From positions 186,001-250,000 of the forward strand of contig NZ_DASZBH010000007.1 of assembly GCF_035944355.1 (NCBI RefSeq): a stretch of 64,000 nt of DNA, given 5' to 3'. The position numbers and the translations under genes were made by a program. This document shows, in pieces, positions 16,654 through 24,937 of the stretch (positions are counted from its first letter, which is position 1; every line of letters begins with the position of its first letter). A model generated the notes under the pieces. The model was not told where the DNA came from and made no database searches. It saw only the letters and a program-made list of their open reading frames with translations. Origin of the DNA: Frateuria_A sp035944355 (GTDB lineage Bacteria > Pseudomonadota > Gammaproteobacteria > Xanthomonadales > Rhodanobacteraceae).

Positions 16654-18102
16654 ATGCCGACCGCCTCCACCGCTTCACGCGACAGCCGCTGGCTCGCACT
16701 CACCGTGCTTTGCCTGGGCGTGCTGATGATCGTGCTGGACACCACCATCGTGAACGTCGCGCTGCCTTCGATCCGCGCCGACCTCGGCTTCTCCGAGACC
16801 ACGTTGGCCTGGGTGGTGAACGCCTACGTGCTGACCTACGGCGGCTTCCTGCTGCTGGGCGGGCGGCTGGGCGACCTGTTCGGGCACCGGCGGCTGTTCC
16901 TGCTCGGGCTCACGCTGTTCACGCTCGCCTCGCTCGCCTGCGGCATGGCGCACTCGCGCGAATGGCTGGTGATCGCGCGCGGCATCCAGGGCCTGGGCGG
17001 CGCGGTGGTCACGGCGGTGGCCTTGTCGCTGATCATGGACCTGTTCACCGAACCGGCCGAGCGCGCCAAGGCGATGGGCGTGTACGGCTTCGTCTGCGCC
17101 GGCGGCGGCAGCGTGGGCGTGCTGCTGGGCGGCCTGCTGGTGAGCACACTGAGCTGGCACTGGGTGTTCCTGGTGAACCTGCCGATCGGCCTGGCGGTAT
17201 TCGCCGCCTCGCTCAGGCTGCTGCCGGCGATGCATGGCAGCAGCGGCATGCGCCATCTGGACGTGGGCGGCGCGCTGGCCATCACCGCGGCGCTGATCCT
17301 GGCGGTGTACGCCGTCGTGGGCGGCAACCAGGCCGGCTGGCTGTCGGCGCGCACGCTGGGCATGCTGGCCGGCGCGGCGGCGCTGTTCGTGCTGTTTCTC
17401 GCCATCGAGACGCGCGTACGCGCGCCGCTGGTGCCGCTGGCCCTGTTCCGCCTGCGCAACCTGGCGATCGCCAACGTGGTCGGCGTGCTGTGGGCCGGCG
17501 CGATGTTCGCCTGGTTCTTCCTCTCGGCGCTCTACCTGCAACTGGTGCTGGGCTATGGGCCCATGCAGGTCGGCCTGGCCTTCCTGCCGGCGAACCTGGT
17601 GATGGCGGCCTGCTCGCTCGGTCTGTCCGCGCGCATCGTGATGCGCTTCGGCATCCGGCGCCCGCTCGCCGGCGGCTTGCTGGTGGCGGCGATCGGCCTG
17701 GCACTGTTCGCGCGGGCGCCGGCGGACGGGCATTTCCTCATCGACGTGCTGCCGGGCATGGTGCTGCTGGGGCTGGGGGCTGGCATCGCCTTCAACCCGG
17801 TGCTGCTGGCGGCGATGGGCGACGTCGAGCCGCGCGACTCCGGCCTGGCCTCGGGCGTGGTCAACACCGCCTTCATGATGGGCGGCGCGCTGGGCCTGGC
17901 GGTGCTCGCCAGTCTCGCGGCCGCGCGCACCGGGGCGGCGCTGGATGCCGGCGCGGCGCAGGCGGTGGCGCTGAACATGGGCTATCGCACGGCGTTCCTG
18001 GCCGGCACCGGTTTCGCGCTGCTGGCGGCGCTGCTGGGCGGCACGCTGCTGCGTCCTCGCCCGGCCCTGGCGTCCGGCGATGCGCCTGCAGCGGCGCACT
18101 GA
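16654..18102 (+). CDS. MFS exporter, DHA2 (14-helix) drug-resistance family
   Basis: This 482-aa protein has about 14 predicted membrane helices. It contains the DHA2/EmrB-type motif DTTIVNVALPSI near residue 30, WVVNAYVLTYGGFLLLGGRLGDLFG (motif A) and motif C-like sequence GSVGVLLGGLLVSTLSWHWVF. The start at 16654 has CAGGAG at 16641-16646. Family members are proton-driven exporters of drugs or metabolites in the inner membrane. No membrane-fusion partner (emrA) or dedicated regulator is adjacent. It is divergent from tsaB with ~150 bp between. Substrate unknown. Confidence 0.9.
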   Translation: MPTASTASRDSRWLALTVLCLGVLMIVLDTTIVNVALPSIRADLGFSETTLAWVVNAYVLTYGGFLLLGGRLGDLFGHRRLFLLGLTLFTLASLACGMAHSREWLVIARGIQGLGGAVVTAVALSLIMDLFTEPAERAKAMGVYGFVCAGGGSVGVLLGGLLVSTLSWHWVFLVNLPIGLAVFAASLRLLPAMHGSSGMRHLDVGGALAITAALILAVYAVVGGNQAGWLSARTLGMLAGAAALFVLFLAIETRVRAPLVPLALFRLRNLAIANVVGVLWAGAMFAWFFLSALYLQLVLGYGPMQVGLAFLPANLVMAACSLGLSARIVMRFGIRRPLAGGLLVAAIGLALFARAPADGHFLIDVLPGMVLLGLGAGIAFNPVLLAAMGDVEPRDSGLASGVVNTAFMMGGALGLAVLASLAAARTGAALDAGAAQAVALNMGYRTAFLAGTGFALLAALLGGTLLRPRPALASGDAPAAAH

Positions 18103-18140
18103 ACGAGCCGCGACGGAGCCCTACCCGCGCCGCGGAGCGG

Positions 18141-18464
18141 TCAATGGTCGCCCCTGTCCTCGGTCGGGTCTTCGGGACCGAGCGTAGGCGTCACGCGGTT
18201 GGCCTCCTCGCGGTAGTCCGCGTCGGCCAGCCGGCCCTCCAGCAGATCGTCGATCGGATCCTGGTCGACGCCGCCGCGGTTGGGGTCGAGGGCGGCGGTG
18301 CGGTCGTCGGCCCGCTCGATCGTGTCCAGCCGCTCGCGCCGGATGTCATTGAGGCGGCCGCCGTCTTTGTGCGGCGCGTCGGCTGCGCGGGTGGGTTCCG
18401 CAGCGCCGGTCCGCGATGGCGTGTCGCGAAGCCCACGACCGCCCTGTTTCGGTTGCCTGTTCAT
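18141..18464 (-). CDS. Small hydrophilic hypothetical protein
   Basis: From the ATG at 18464 this encodes 107 aa with AAGGAG 7 bp upstream, a strong ribosome site that decides the start over longer readings. The product is very rich in Asp, Arg, Gly and Pro, with no hydrophobic segment, and looks largely disordered. An acidic stretch near the middle reads DQDPIDDLLEGRLADADY. No domain is recognised. The gene converges on the MFS exporter. Codon pattern and ribosome site support a real protein; function cannot be given. Confidence 0.6.
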   Translation of the reverse strand: MNRQPKQGGRGLRDTPSRTGAAEPTRAADAPHKDGGRLNDIRRERLDTIERADDRTAALDPNRGGVDQDPIDDLLEGRLADADYREEANRVTPTLGPEDPTEDRGDH

Positions 18465-18651
18465 GGCCGTGCTCCTTCGAAGTGGAGCAAGCATCCCGCG
18501 CACGGCGTCGCCACCGCGAGAAGCCGGGAGCCGGACCTGGGGCATCCGCCCGCTGGCGATGCAGTGGCCTCAGGCCCAGGCGCATGGCGGCTGGGCTGGC
18601 GGCACGGCCACCGGGCCCATGCAAGAATGCAGCATATTGACCCGTGCGCCT

Positions 18652-18936
18652 ATGAAGCCCAGCAACTACGACTTTCGCCAGTTTCAGGAAGACCTCGCCG
18701 CACTGGACCGCAAGAGCGAACCACACCCGAAGGAGAGGCCCATGCCAAGGAATGCATCATCCGCAAACCGTCTGGCCCAGGCCAGGGCGGAGTTCATGCT
18801 CCTGTGTGAGCGCTACGCGCTGACCGTGGCCGACGTGGTGGCCTTCTTCCCGGAAGAGCAAGGGATCGCCTACCTGCAAGGCCTCATCGCCGGGCAGGAA
18901 GCCAAGGGCAAGCGTCGCCCTAAGAAGCCGGGCTAG
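18652..18936 (+). CDS. Small hypothetical basic protein with two possible starts
   Basis: The frame gives 94 aa from ATG 18652 or 64 aa from ATG 18742. The inner start has an excellent GAAGGAG at 18729-18735 with 6-bp spacing, while the outer start has no visible ribosome site but encodes a plausible N-terminus (NYDFRQFQEDLAALDRK). The shared part contains a hydrophobic helix (FMLLCERYALTVADVVAFFP) and a basic tail KGKRRPKKPG. Basic tails of this sort occur in small DNA- or RNA-binding proteins, but no family is recognised and H-NS motifs are absent. Function unknown. Confidence 0.6.
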   Translation: MKPSNYDFRQFQEDLAALDRKSEPHPKERPMPRNASSANRLAQARAEFMLLCERYALTVADVVAFFPEEQGIAYLQGLIAGQEAKGKRRPKKPG

Positions 18937-19003
18937 CCGGTCGAGCTTGGCCTCGTGCCACAGCGTCCCTTGGTGGAAAGATCTGCCAGTCGGCGCGAGG
19001 CGC

Positions 19004-19774
19004 CTACCCGGCCATTGCGGCCCTGGCAGCCTCGGTCAGCCAGTGCATGGCGCCGCGATAGGGACCGGGGCCGTGGCTGATGCGGGCCACGCCCAGCACG
19101 GCCAGGCGGGCGCGGCCGGGGACGCCGGGCATCGCCATCACGTTGACCGGCAGCGGCGAGGCTTCGGCCAGGCGGCCGATGAGCGGCGCGGCGACCACGC
19201 CGGGCACGAACAAGCCGTCGGCGCCGGCGTCGGCATAGGCCCGCGCACGCTCGAGCGCGTCCTCGACCATGGCCATGTCGTGCGCCTCGGCCGGCTTCTG
19301 GAAGAACACGTCCGTACGCGCGTTGATGAACATCGCCACGCCCGCGTCCTGCGCCGCGCGACGCGCCGCCGCCAATCGCGCGGCCTGTTCGCCGGTATCG
19401 CGCAGGCGGCCGTCCGCGGGAAAGCTGTCCTCCAGGTTGCAGCCGATCGCGCCGGCCGCCAGCGCCGCCGCAACGGTGGCGCCGACCTCGCCGGGCGTTT
19501 CGCCATAGCCGCTTTCCAGGTCGATCGTTACCGGCAGCTCCACCGCGGCGACGATGCGGCGAAGGTTGTCCAGCGCGAACGCAAGCGGCAGGCATTCGCC
19601 GTCCTTGAAGCCGTTGGCGGCGGCCACCGACCAGCTGCCGGTGGCAATCGCCCTGGCATCGGCTTCGGCGACGGCACGCGCGCTGCCGGCGTCCCATGCG
19701 TTGAACAGCACCAGCGGCTCACCGCGCACGTGCAGGGAATGGAACAGCCGGGCCTTGTCGTTTTGCGTGGTCAC
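19004..19774 (-). CDS. Isocitrate lyase/PEP mutase superfamily enzyme
   Basis: This 256-aa TIM-barrel protein starts at GTG 19774 (GGAG 7 bp upstream). It has LVLFNAWDAGSARAV near the N-terminus, TIDLESGYGETPGEV where family members bind magnesium, GCNLEDSF, and FINARTDVF. The isocitrate-lyase catalytic CKRCGH-type loop is missing. That places it among the small PEP mutase-like proteins such as oxaloacetate decarboxylase, carboxyphosphonoenolpyruvate mutase or phosphonopyruvate hydrolase relatives. The reaction cannot be chosen from sequence. It stands alone, without phosphonate or methylcitrate genes nearby. Confidence 0.82.
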   Translation of the reverse strand: MTTQNDKARLFHSLHVRGEPLVLFNAWDAGSARAVAEADARAIATGSWSVAAANGFKDGECLPLAFALDNLRRIVAAVELPVTIDLESGYGETPGEVGATVAAALAAGAIGCNLEDSFPADGRLRDTGEQAARLAAARRAAQDAGVAMFINARTDVFFQKPAEAHDMAMVEDALERARAYADAGADGLFVPGVVAAPLIGRLAEASPLPVNVMAMPGVPGRARLAVLGVARISHGPGPYRGAMHWLTEAARAAMAG

Positions 19775-19922
19775 TGTGGTCTCCAGGGTCGGAAGGGCAG
19801 GTCGGCCCAAGCGCGCACAGGGGGCGTTACGGCCCGCTGGCCCCCGCCGCAAAGGCAGCGCTGGCTCAGGTTCGACTTGGAAAGCTTCCCGGCTCGCGCA
19901 GCAGGCGAGCGGGACGAACGGT

Positions 19923-20078
19923 TCAGCCTCGCTGCGATGCGATGGCCGAGGCGTGCGCCTCCTTGAGTTTCACGGCGCAATCGTCACAGCACACTTCCAC
20001 GGCCTTTCCGCCGATGCGTACCTGGATGGCGTTCTCGTCCAGGTCGCAATCGCAGGCCGCGCAGGTCTTCTCGCTCAT
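19923..20078 (-). CDS. 51-aa Cys-rich metal-binding protein, metallothionein/zinc-finger-like
   Basis: A short frame from ATG 20078 (GGAG 7 bp upstream) to TGA 19923-19925 encodes 51 residues with six cysteines, in CAACDC near the N-terminus and EVCCDDCAVK in the middle. The spacing C-x2-C-x-C ... C-C-x2-C and the following helix with a His resemble the zinc-finger half of bacterial metallothioneins (SmtA type) and TRASH-like metal-binding modules. Probably cytoplasmic, binding zinc, copper or cadmium. It lies 79 bp beyond the end of an AraC regulator on the same strand. The function is inferred from cysteine spacing only. Confidence 0.7.
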   Translation of the reverse strand: MSEKTCAACDCDLDENAIQVRIGGKAVEVCCDDCAVKLKEAHASAIASQRG

Positions 20079-20157
20079 GTCGTTCTCCTCGAGCCCCCGA
20101 TGGGCTGGAGACAGTAGACCCTGCAGCGGACCCGCGCGCTGTCGAAAACTTTAGCGA

Positions 20158-20988
20158 TCAGCGGTGCAGCGCCACCTGGCGGAACTCGGTGGGCGTGCGT
20201 CCGTACATCTTCTGGAACGCCGCGCTGAAATGGCTGTGGCTGGAGAAGCCCAGGTCGGTGCCGAGCGCGGCGAGGTCACCGCAATCGCGCAGCAGGTCCA
20301 GCGCGCGCGCCAGCCGCAGCCGCAACTGGTAGCGGTAAAGCGGCACGCCTTCGACCTGGCGGAAGGCCTGGGTGAGGTAGACCGCCGAAACGCCGACTTC
20401 CGCCGCCACCTCGGCGAGCGTCCAGCGCCGCGCCAGGTCGCTCGAAAGCACCAGCTTGGCGCGATCGACCAGCCGCTGCCGGCCCTGGCTGGAGCCGGCC
20501 GCATGCGTGGTGCGCGGCGCCAGCGCGCGGTGCACCAGGGTCAGCGCCAGGCTCTCGCCCTCCAGCGGCTCGGCGACGCCCTCTTGCAGCGAATGGCGCA
20601 GCAGCGCGACCAGCACCTGCGCGCGGGGGTCGATGCGCAGGCGCGACCGGACGAAGCGCAGCGGCTCCTCCGGCGCCAGCAACGCGGCCGGCGCGAGCTC
20701 GCGCAGCAGCGCCTCGTCCACCGTCATCGACAGACTGGCGTCGCCGCCCGGGTTCGGATGGCTGATCTGGTAGCCCTCGCCCGCATTGAAGAACAGCACC
20801 TGGCTGGCGTCGGCCACCGCCTCCTCCGCGCCGACGTGGCGCACGTAGGTGCCGCGATAGGGAAAGACCAGATGCGTGCGATCGGCCCGCTCGATCGCGC
20901 TCCGGTGACGGCAGTTGCCCGCGCACGCTACGTCGCGCACCTCGACCAGGGGCGTGGCGAGCAGGCAATCGATCCTGAAATCGGACAT
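20158..20988 (-). CDS. AraC-family transcriptional regulator
   Basis: This 276-aa protein has a C-terminal pair of helix-turn-helix motifs (WTLAEVAAEVGVSAVYLTQAF, ~195; FSSHSHFSAAFQKMYGRTPTEFRQ, ~248). An N-terminal sensor domain contains VACAGNCRHRSAIERADR and a cupin-like FNAGEGYQISHPNPGGDA. The start is ATG 20988 (MSDFRID); upstream codons look non-coding. It lies between two tiny Cys-rich proteins on the same strand, but an intrinsic terminator (21072-21111) separates it from the upstream one. Two cysteines in its sensor region (AxCAGNC) could bind metal; that is speculative. Targets unknown. Confidence 0.88.
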   Translation of the reverse strand: MSDFRIDCLLATPLVEVRDVACAGNCRHRSAIERADRTHLVFPYRGTYVRHVGAEEAVADASQVLFFNAGEGYQISHPNPGGDASLSMTVDEALLRELAPAALLAPEEPLRFVRSRLRIDPRAQVLVALLRHSLQEGVAEPLEGESLALTLVHRALAPRTTHAAGSSQGRQRLVDRAKLVLSSDLARRWTLAEVAAEVGVSAVYLTQAFRQVEGVPLYRYQLRLRLARALDLLRDCGDLAALGTDLGFSSHSHFSAAFQKMYGRTPTEFRQVALHR

Positions 20989-21071
20989 GGCGAATGGGAC
21001 GGTGGACGGCCGTGTCGATTCTGCCTCCATCCGCCCGTCTTCTGTGGAAGGCGGGTTTCGTCCTGGCGCCT

Positions 21072-21111
21072 GAAAAACCCCCGGGCGGCGTACGCAACGC
21101 ACGCCGCCCGG
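21072..21111 (-). terminator. Rho-independent terminator behind the 50-aa Cys-rich gene
   Basis: A perfect 11-bp stem (CCGGGCGGCGT at 21081-21091 with ACGCCGCCCGG at 21101-21111) with a 9-nt loop is followed, reading the minus strand, by GGGTTTTT. It ends the 21121-21273 transcript and insulates it from the AraC gene. Confidence 0.85.
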
Positions 21112-21120
21112 AAGCCGGGC

Positions 21121-21273
21121 TCAGGCTTCCGGCTCGCCGCAGCGGCACGGATGACCGGCGCCGCAGCCGCAACCGCAGCCGGACTGGATGGCGGGCGCGG
21201 CCTGGCAGCCGCAGGCGCAGGTGGCGCCGGCGCAGTCGGTGCAACGGCAGGCGAAGGTGTCGATGGCGTTCAT
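21121..21273 (-). CDS. 50-aa Cys-rich protein, metallothionein-like
   Basis: ATG 21273 (GAGGA upstream) to TGA 21121-21123 encodes 50 residues with 11 cysteines, mostly in C-x-C and C-x2-C pairs: 9, 11, 14, 19, 21, 23, 33, 35, 37, 43 and 45. There are no aromatic residues except Phe7. The composition is what metallothioneins show: soft metals held in thiolate clusters. It has its own strong terminator, so it is a single-gene transcript. Metal identity and regulator unknown; the neighbouring AraC proteins are candidates. The short length hides it from ordinary gene finders. Confidence 0.78.
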   Translation of the reverse strand: MNAIDTFACRCTDCAGATCACGCQAAPAIQSGCGCGCGAGHPCRCGEPEA

Positions 21274-21402
21274 GGCGGTGTCCTCGTTGGGTTCGGTAGG
21301 GGTACGGAGGCTTGCTCCGTGGCGCCATTCTCGGCAGCTCCCCTACCGGGCGCTTGAACCGAAGGGCTAACCTTCGGTCCTGTCCTGCTGTGGAGACCGG
21401 CC

Positions 21403-22260
21403 ATGTCCCCTGCCACGCCCGCCGATGGCGCCGCTCCCCGCCGTGGCCTCGCCGGCGTCGGGCGTGTGCTGCTGTGGAAGGGCGGCAGCGTGTGGATAGG
21501 TCGCGACACCGGTCCCGCGCAGCCGCACAGCCACCACGCCATCCAGATCACCCTCGCCTCGAGGCAACCGGTACGTATACGCGGGACCGCAGAAGGCGCC
21601 TGGCACGAGACCATGGCCGCCATCGTCATGCCGGACCGTCCGCACCTGTTCGACGGCTGCGGCCATCCGGTGGCGATGGTGTTCGTCGAGCCGGAGACGC
21701 TGGCCGGCCGCGCCCTGCTCGCCCGCCATGGCCAACGCGACCTGAGCCTGCTCGACGACGACGGTCTGGCCCAAGGGGCGGCCGCGCTGCATGCCGTGTT
21801 CGAGGCGAAAGGAGCCGACGCGGCGCTGGTGGGCGCAGCGCAGCGGGTAGTCGAGCATCTGGCGTCGATCCCTGCCGCGCACGACGCCGTCGATCCGCGC
21901 ATCACGGTGGTGCTGGAACGCATCCGCGAACGCCCCGAAGCCTCGTTGACGCTGGCGCAGGCGGCCGCGCTGGCGCACCTTTCGCCGGGCCGGTTCCGCC
22001 ACCTGTTCGTCGCGCAGACCGGCATCTCCTTCCGCGCCTACCTGTTGTGGGCGCGCGTGGGCCTGGCGATGGCGCGCGGCATGGCGGACGTGTCGTGGAC
22101 CGAGGCGGCGCAACTGGCCGGCTTCGCCGATTCGGCCCACCTCAGCCGTACCTGCCGGCGCATGTTCGGCATCGCGCCGACCATGCTGGTGCCCGAGGGC
22201 AGGGAGGGTTCGGGGAAAACAGCGGAAAAGGCCGGACGCAGAGCGGCTGCCGCGGGATAG
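21403..22260 (+). CDS. AraC-family transcriptional regulator
   Basis: This 285-aa protein is preceded by GGAG. The N-terminal half is cupin-like (PAQPHSHHAIQITL, a His-rich ligand pocket; AIVMPDRPHLFDG). The C-terminal half carries the AraC DNA-binding pair (SLTLAQAAALAHLSPGRFRHLF; WTEAAQLAGFADSAHLSRTCRRMFG, ~235-260). A lysine/arginine-rich tail follows. It is divergent from the 50-aa Cys-rich gene, 129 bp away, and could control it; this is inferred only from position. Effector unknown. Confidence 0.88.
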   Translation: MSPATPADGAAPRRGLAGVGRVLLWKGGSVWIGRDTGPAQPHSHHAIQITLASRQPVRIRGTAEGAWHETMAAIVMPDRPHLFDGCGHPVAMVFVEPETLAGRALLARHGQRDLSLLDDDGLAQGAAALHAVFEAKGADAALVGAAQRVVEHLASIPAAHDAVDPRITVVLERIRERPEASLTLAQAAALAHLSPGRFRHLFVAQTGISFRAYLLWARVGLAMARGMADVSWTEAAQLAGFADSAHLSRTCRRMFGIAPTMLVPEGREGSGKTAEKAGRRAAAAG

Positions 22261-22462
22261 GCGGAGCGCATCCGACAGGCATGAGGTCGTCGTCGGCCGC
22301 GCGCCTGACCCAAGCCTTTGCCGGGATCCAGGTTGATGCGATCGGCAAATACGCCTTGTATGCGCTTGGCCTGGCGACGTCGCCCGTGACCCTTGCCGCA
22401 GTGCGGGCGGGTGTCGCCGCGAGATTCGTTTCGCTGGACGTCCCGCCCTCGTGGCCGCCCCT

Positions 22463-24400
22463 TCAACGGGCGATCGGCAAGGCCGCGTCGTGGAAGAACG
22501 CCTGCACGTCGGCCAGTTCGCGCGTGCGCGGCATCGGCGGCAGGCTGGCGAGGAACAGGCGGCCATAGCCCTTGGTCGTCAGCCGCGGGTCGCACAGCAT
22601 CAGCACGCCGCGGTCGTGCACGTCGCGGATCAGCCGGCCCGCGCCCTGCTTGAGCGCGATCGCGGCGGCCGGCACCTGCCAGCCCATGAAGGGGTTGATG
22701 CCCGATTGCTCCAGCGCGTCCAGCCGTGCCTGGAGGACCGGGTCGTCGGGCGCGGCGAAGGGCAGCTTGTCGATCACCACCACGCTGAGCGCATCGCCGG
22801 CCACGTCGACGCCCTCCCAGAAACTCGCGGCGCCGAGCAGCACGCCGTGGCCGCTCGAGCGGAAGTCCTGCAGCAGTTGGTGGCGCGGCGCGCTGCCTTG
22901 CACGAACAGCGGCCAGGGCACCCGGTCGGCGAGCAGCTCCGCCGCGCGGCGCAGGGCGCGGTGCGAGGTGAACAACAGGAAGGCCCGGCCATCGGAGGCT
23001 TCGAGCACCGGCAGCGCAGCGTCGATCACCCGCTCGGTGTGGTCGCGTGCACCGGGATCAGGCAGGCCCGCCGGCAGGTAGCAGAGCGCCTGGCTCGCAT
23101 AGTCGAACGGGCTGTCCAGGTGCAGCGCCTGCGGGTCGTCCAGGCCCAGCTGGCGGGCGAAGTGGTCGAAGCTGCCCGCCACCGACAAAGTGGCAGATGT
23201 ATGGATCCACGCGGCCTGGGTGCGCTCGCGCATGGCGCGCAGCGGCCCGGCCAGGTCCAGAGGCGTGGCATGCAGGGCGAAGCCGCGCGGGAACAGCTCG
23301 TACCAGCGCACGTCCTGCTCGCCGCCGCCCTCGGCGATGCGGTCCAGCCGCTCGGTGAGCACGGCGGCGCGTTCGTGCGCGTTGGCCAGGCCGCGCGAGC
23401 GCTCGGCCTGCGAGGCGAGCAGGTCGGTGAAGGCGGCGAGCAGCTCGCCCAGGTCGCGCAGGCCTTCGTGCGTGGCGGCCAGGCCGTCCAGTTGCCGGAA
23501 GGGGCCGCGCGCGGGCAGCGGCTCCATCGCCAGACGCAGGCGGCGCAGCGCGTCCTGCAAGGCTTCGATCGGCTCCAGCAACAAGCCGATGGCGCCGGTG
23601 ACGCCGTTGCATTCGCGCAGCGCGTCGGCGGCGAGGTCGGCGAGCTGGCGCGCGCTGACGCTCTGGGAGAAGAACTGCCCCGCGAGCTCGGGCACCTGGT
23701 GCGCCTCGTCGAGAATGAAGGCGCCGGCGCCGGGCAGGATCTCGCCGAAGCCTTCCTGCTTGAGCGCCAGGTCGGCGAACAGCAGGTGGTGGTTGACCAC
23801 CACCAGGTCCGCTTCCTGCGCTTCGCGGCGCGCCTTGACGACGTGGCAGTCCTCGAAGAACGGGCATTCCACGCCCAGGCAGTTCTCCGGCGTGGAGGTG
23901 ACCCGCGGCCACAGCGGCGACTCCTCCGGCACTTCGGCCAGTTCCATGCGGTCGCCGGCGCGCGTGCGCGCCGACCAGGCGCGGATGGCGGCCAGATGCG
24001 ACGCTTGCGTGTGCTCGAAGGTGCTGCCCTCGCGCACGGTCTGGTCCAGGCGGTGCAGGCAAAGGTAGTTGGCGCGCCCCTTCAGCAGCGCGGCCTTGCC
24101 GCGCGTGCCGAGCACCGCGCGCACCTTGGGCAGGTCGCGGAAGTAGAGCTGGTCCTGCAGTGCCTTGGTGCCGGTGGAGACGATCACCCGCTCGCCCGAA
24201 AGCAACGCAGGGACGAGGTAGGCGTAGGTCTTGCCGGTGCCGGTGCCGGCCTCGGCGATCAGCGTGTCGCGGTGCTCGATCGCGCCGGCCACCGCGCGCG
24301 CCATCGCCTGCTGGGCCAGGCGCGGGGCGAAGTTGGGCAGTTCGCGGGCGAACGGGCCGTCGGCGCCGAGCAGCGCGCCGATGTCGTCGGAATCGGTCAT
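22463..24400 (-). CDS. yoaA: YoaA/DinG-family ATP-dependent DNA helicase
   Basis: This 645-aa XPD-like superfamily 2 helicase starts at ATG 24400 (MTDSDDIGALLG). It has Walker A AEAGTGTGKTYAYLVPA (~50), DEAH in FILDEAHQ (~222) and helicase motif VI region QGAGRLIRD near the C-terminus. The iron-sulfur domain cysteines are present (NCLGVECPFFEDC, preceded by Cys in YLCLHR), as in XPD, DinG and YoaA. The enzyme unwinds 5'-3', and YoaA works with the HolC clamp-loader subunit at blocked forks in E. coli. The lack of extra DinG motifs makes YoaA more likely. It faces a MAPEG gene across 93 bp. Confidence 0.88.
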   Translation of the reverse strand: MTDSDDIGALLGADGPFARELPNFAPRLAQQAMARAVAGAIEHRDTLIAEAGTGTGKTYAYLVPALLSGERVIVSTGTKALQDQLYFRDLPKVRAVLGTRGKAALLKGRANYLCLHRLDQTVREGSTFEHTQASHLAAIRAWSARTRAGDRMELAEVPEESPLWPRVTSTPENCLGVECPFFEDCHVVKARREAQEADLVVVNHHLLFADLALKQEGFGEILPGAGAFILDEAHQVPELAGQFFSQSVSARQLADLAADALRECNGVTGAIGLLLEPIEALQDALRRLRLAMEPLPARGPFRQLDGLAATHEGLRDLGELLAAFTDLLASQAERSRGLANAHERAAVLTERLDRIAEGGGEQDVRWYELFPRGFALHATPLDLAGPLRAMRERTQAAWIHTSATLSVAGSFDHFARQLGLDDPQALHLDSPFDYASQALCYLPAGLPDPGARDHTERVIDAALPVLEASDGRAFLLFTSHRALRRAAELLADRVPWPLFVQGSAPRHQLLQDFRSSGHGVLLGAASFWEGVDVAGDALSVVVIDKLPFAAPDDPVLQARLDALEQSGINPFMGWQVPAAAIALKQGAGRLIRDVHDRGVLMLCDPRLTTKGYGRLFLASLPPMPRTRELADVQAFFHDAALPIAR

Positions 24401-24493
24401 CGCGCAAGTATCGCCGAGGCGCCAGGCATGCGCACTGGCAAGCGCGGCGGCACGGGCGCACCATGGCCGCACTTCGACCTGGGGAGCGTCACG

Positions 24494-24883
24494 ATGGCGA
24501 TCGAGCTGAAGATGCTGGTGTGGAGCGTGATCCTTGGCCTGCTGCAGATCGGCATCGCGGCCATCGCCTCGGTGGGCCAGCGCAGCCTGGGCTGGGCGGC
24601 CAGCGCGCGCGACCAGGAAGGAGCGCCATTGACCGGCGTGGCCGGCCGACTGGACCGGGCGCGCGGCAATTTCCTGGAGACTTTCGCGTTCTTCGCCGCG
24701 CTGGCGCTCGCGGTGGTGGCGCTGGGACGGCAGGACGCCAGCAGCGCGCTGGGCGCCCAGCTGTATTTCTGGGCGCGGCTGGTCTACGTGCCGGTGTATG
24801 CCGCAGGCATCCCCTACCTGCGCACGCTGGTATGGGCGGTGAGCATCGTCGGCATCGTGCTGTTGCTCAAGGCGGCGCTTTGA
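24494..24883 (+). CDS. MAPEG-family membrane protein
   Basis: This 129-aa protein has four predicted helices and the MAPEG pattern: RLDRARGNFLETFAFFAAL around residue 50-70 (the R...N.LE motif), then LYFWARLVYVPVYAAGIPYLRTL. The eukaryotic family includes glutathione-dependent membrane enzymes; in bacteria the activity is mostly untested. It lies alone between yoaA and a convergent lipoprotein. The glutathione-binding arginine and asparagine pattern (ERxxxNxxE-like) is recognisable. Inner membrane; exact reaction unknown. Confidence 0.88.
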   Translation: MAIELKMLVWSVILGLLQIGIAAIASVGQRSLGWAASARDQEGAPLTGVAGRLDRARGNFLETFAFFAALALAVVALGRQDASSALGAQLYFWARLVYVPVYAAGIPYLRTLVWAVSIVGIVLLLKAAL

Positions 24884-24904
24884 ACGCCCCGCGCGGGGCG
24901 CGCT

Positions 24905-24931
24905 GACGCCCCTCCCTCGCGGGGGAGGGAT
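24905..24931. repeat. C-rich hairpin between convergent genes
   Basis: CCCCTCCC and GGGAGGG arms around a TCGCGGG loop form a strong hairpin in the 54-bp gap between the MAPEG gene and the convergent lipoprotein gene. It lacks a T run, but position suggests a transcript end or an isolated member of the local C-rich palindromes. Confidence 0.5.
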
Positions 24932-24937
24932 CGTCGC

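Noticed and set aside
18652..18936. H-NS-like protein
   Set aside because: The basic tail is suggestive, but the conserved H-NS C-terminal motif (GRGRxP with aromatic context) is absent.
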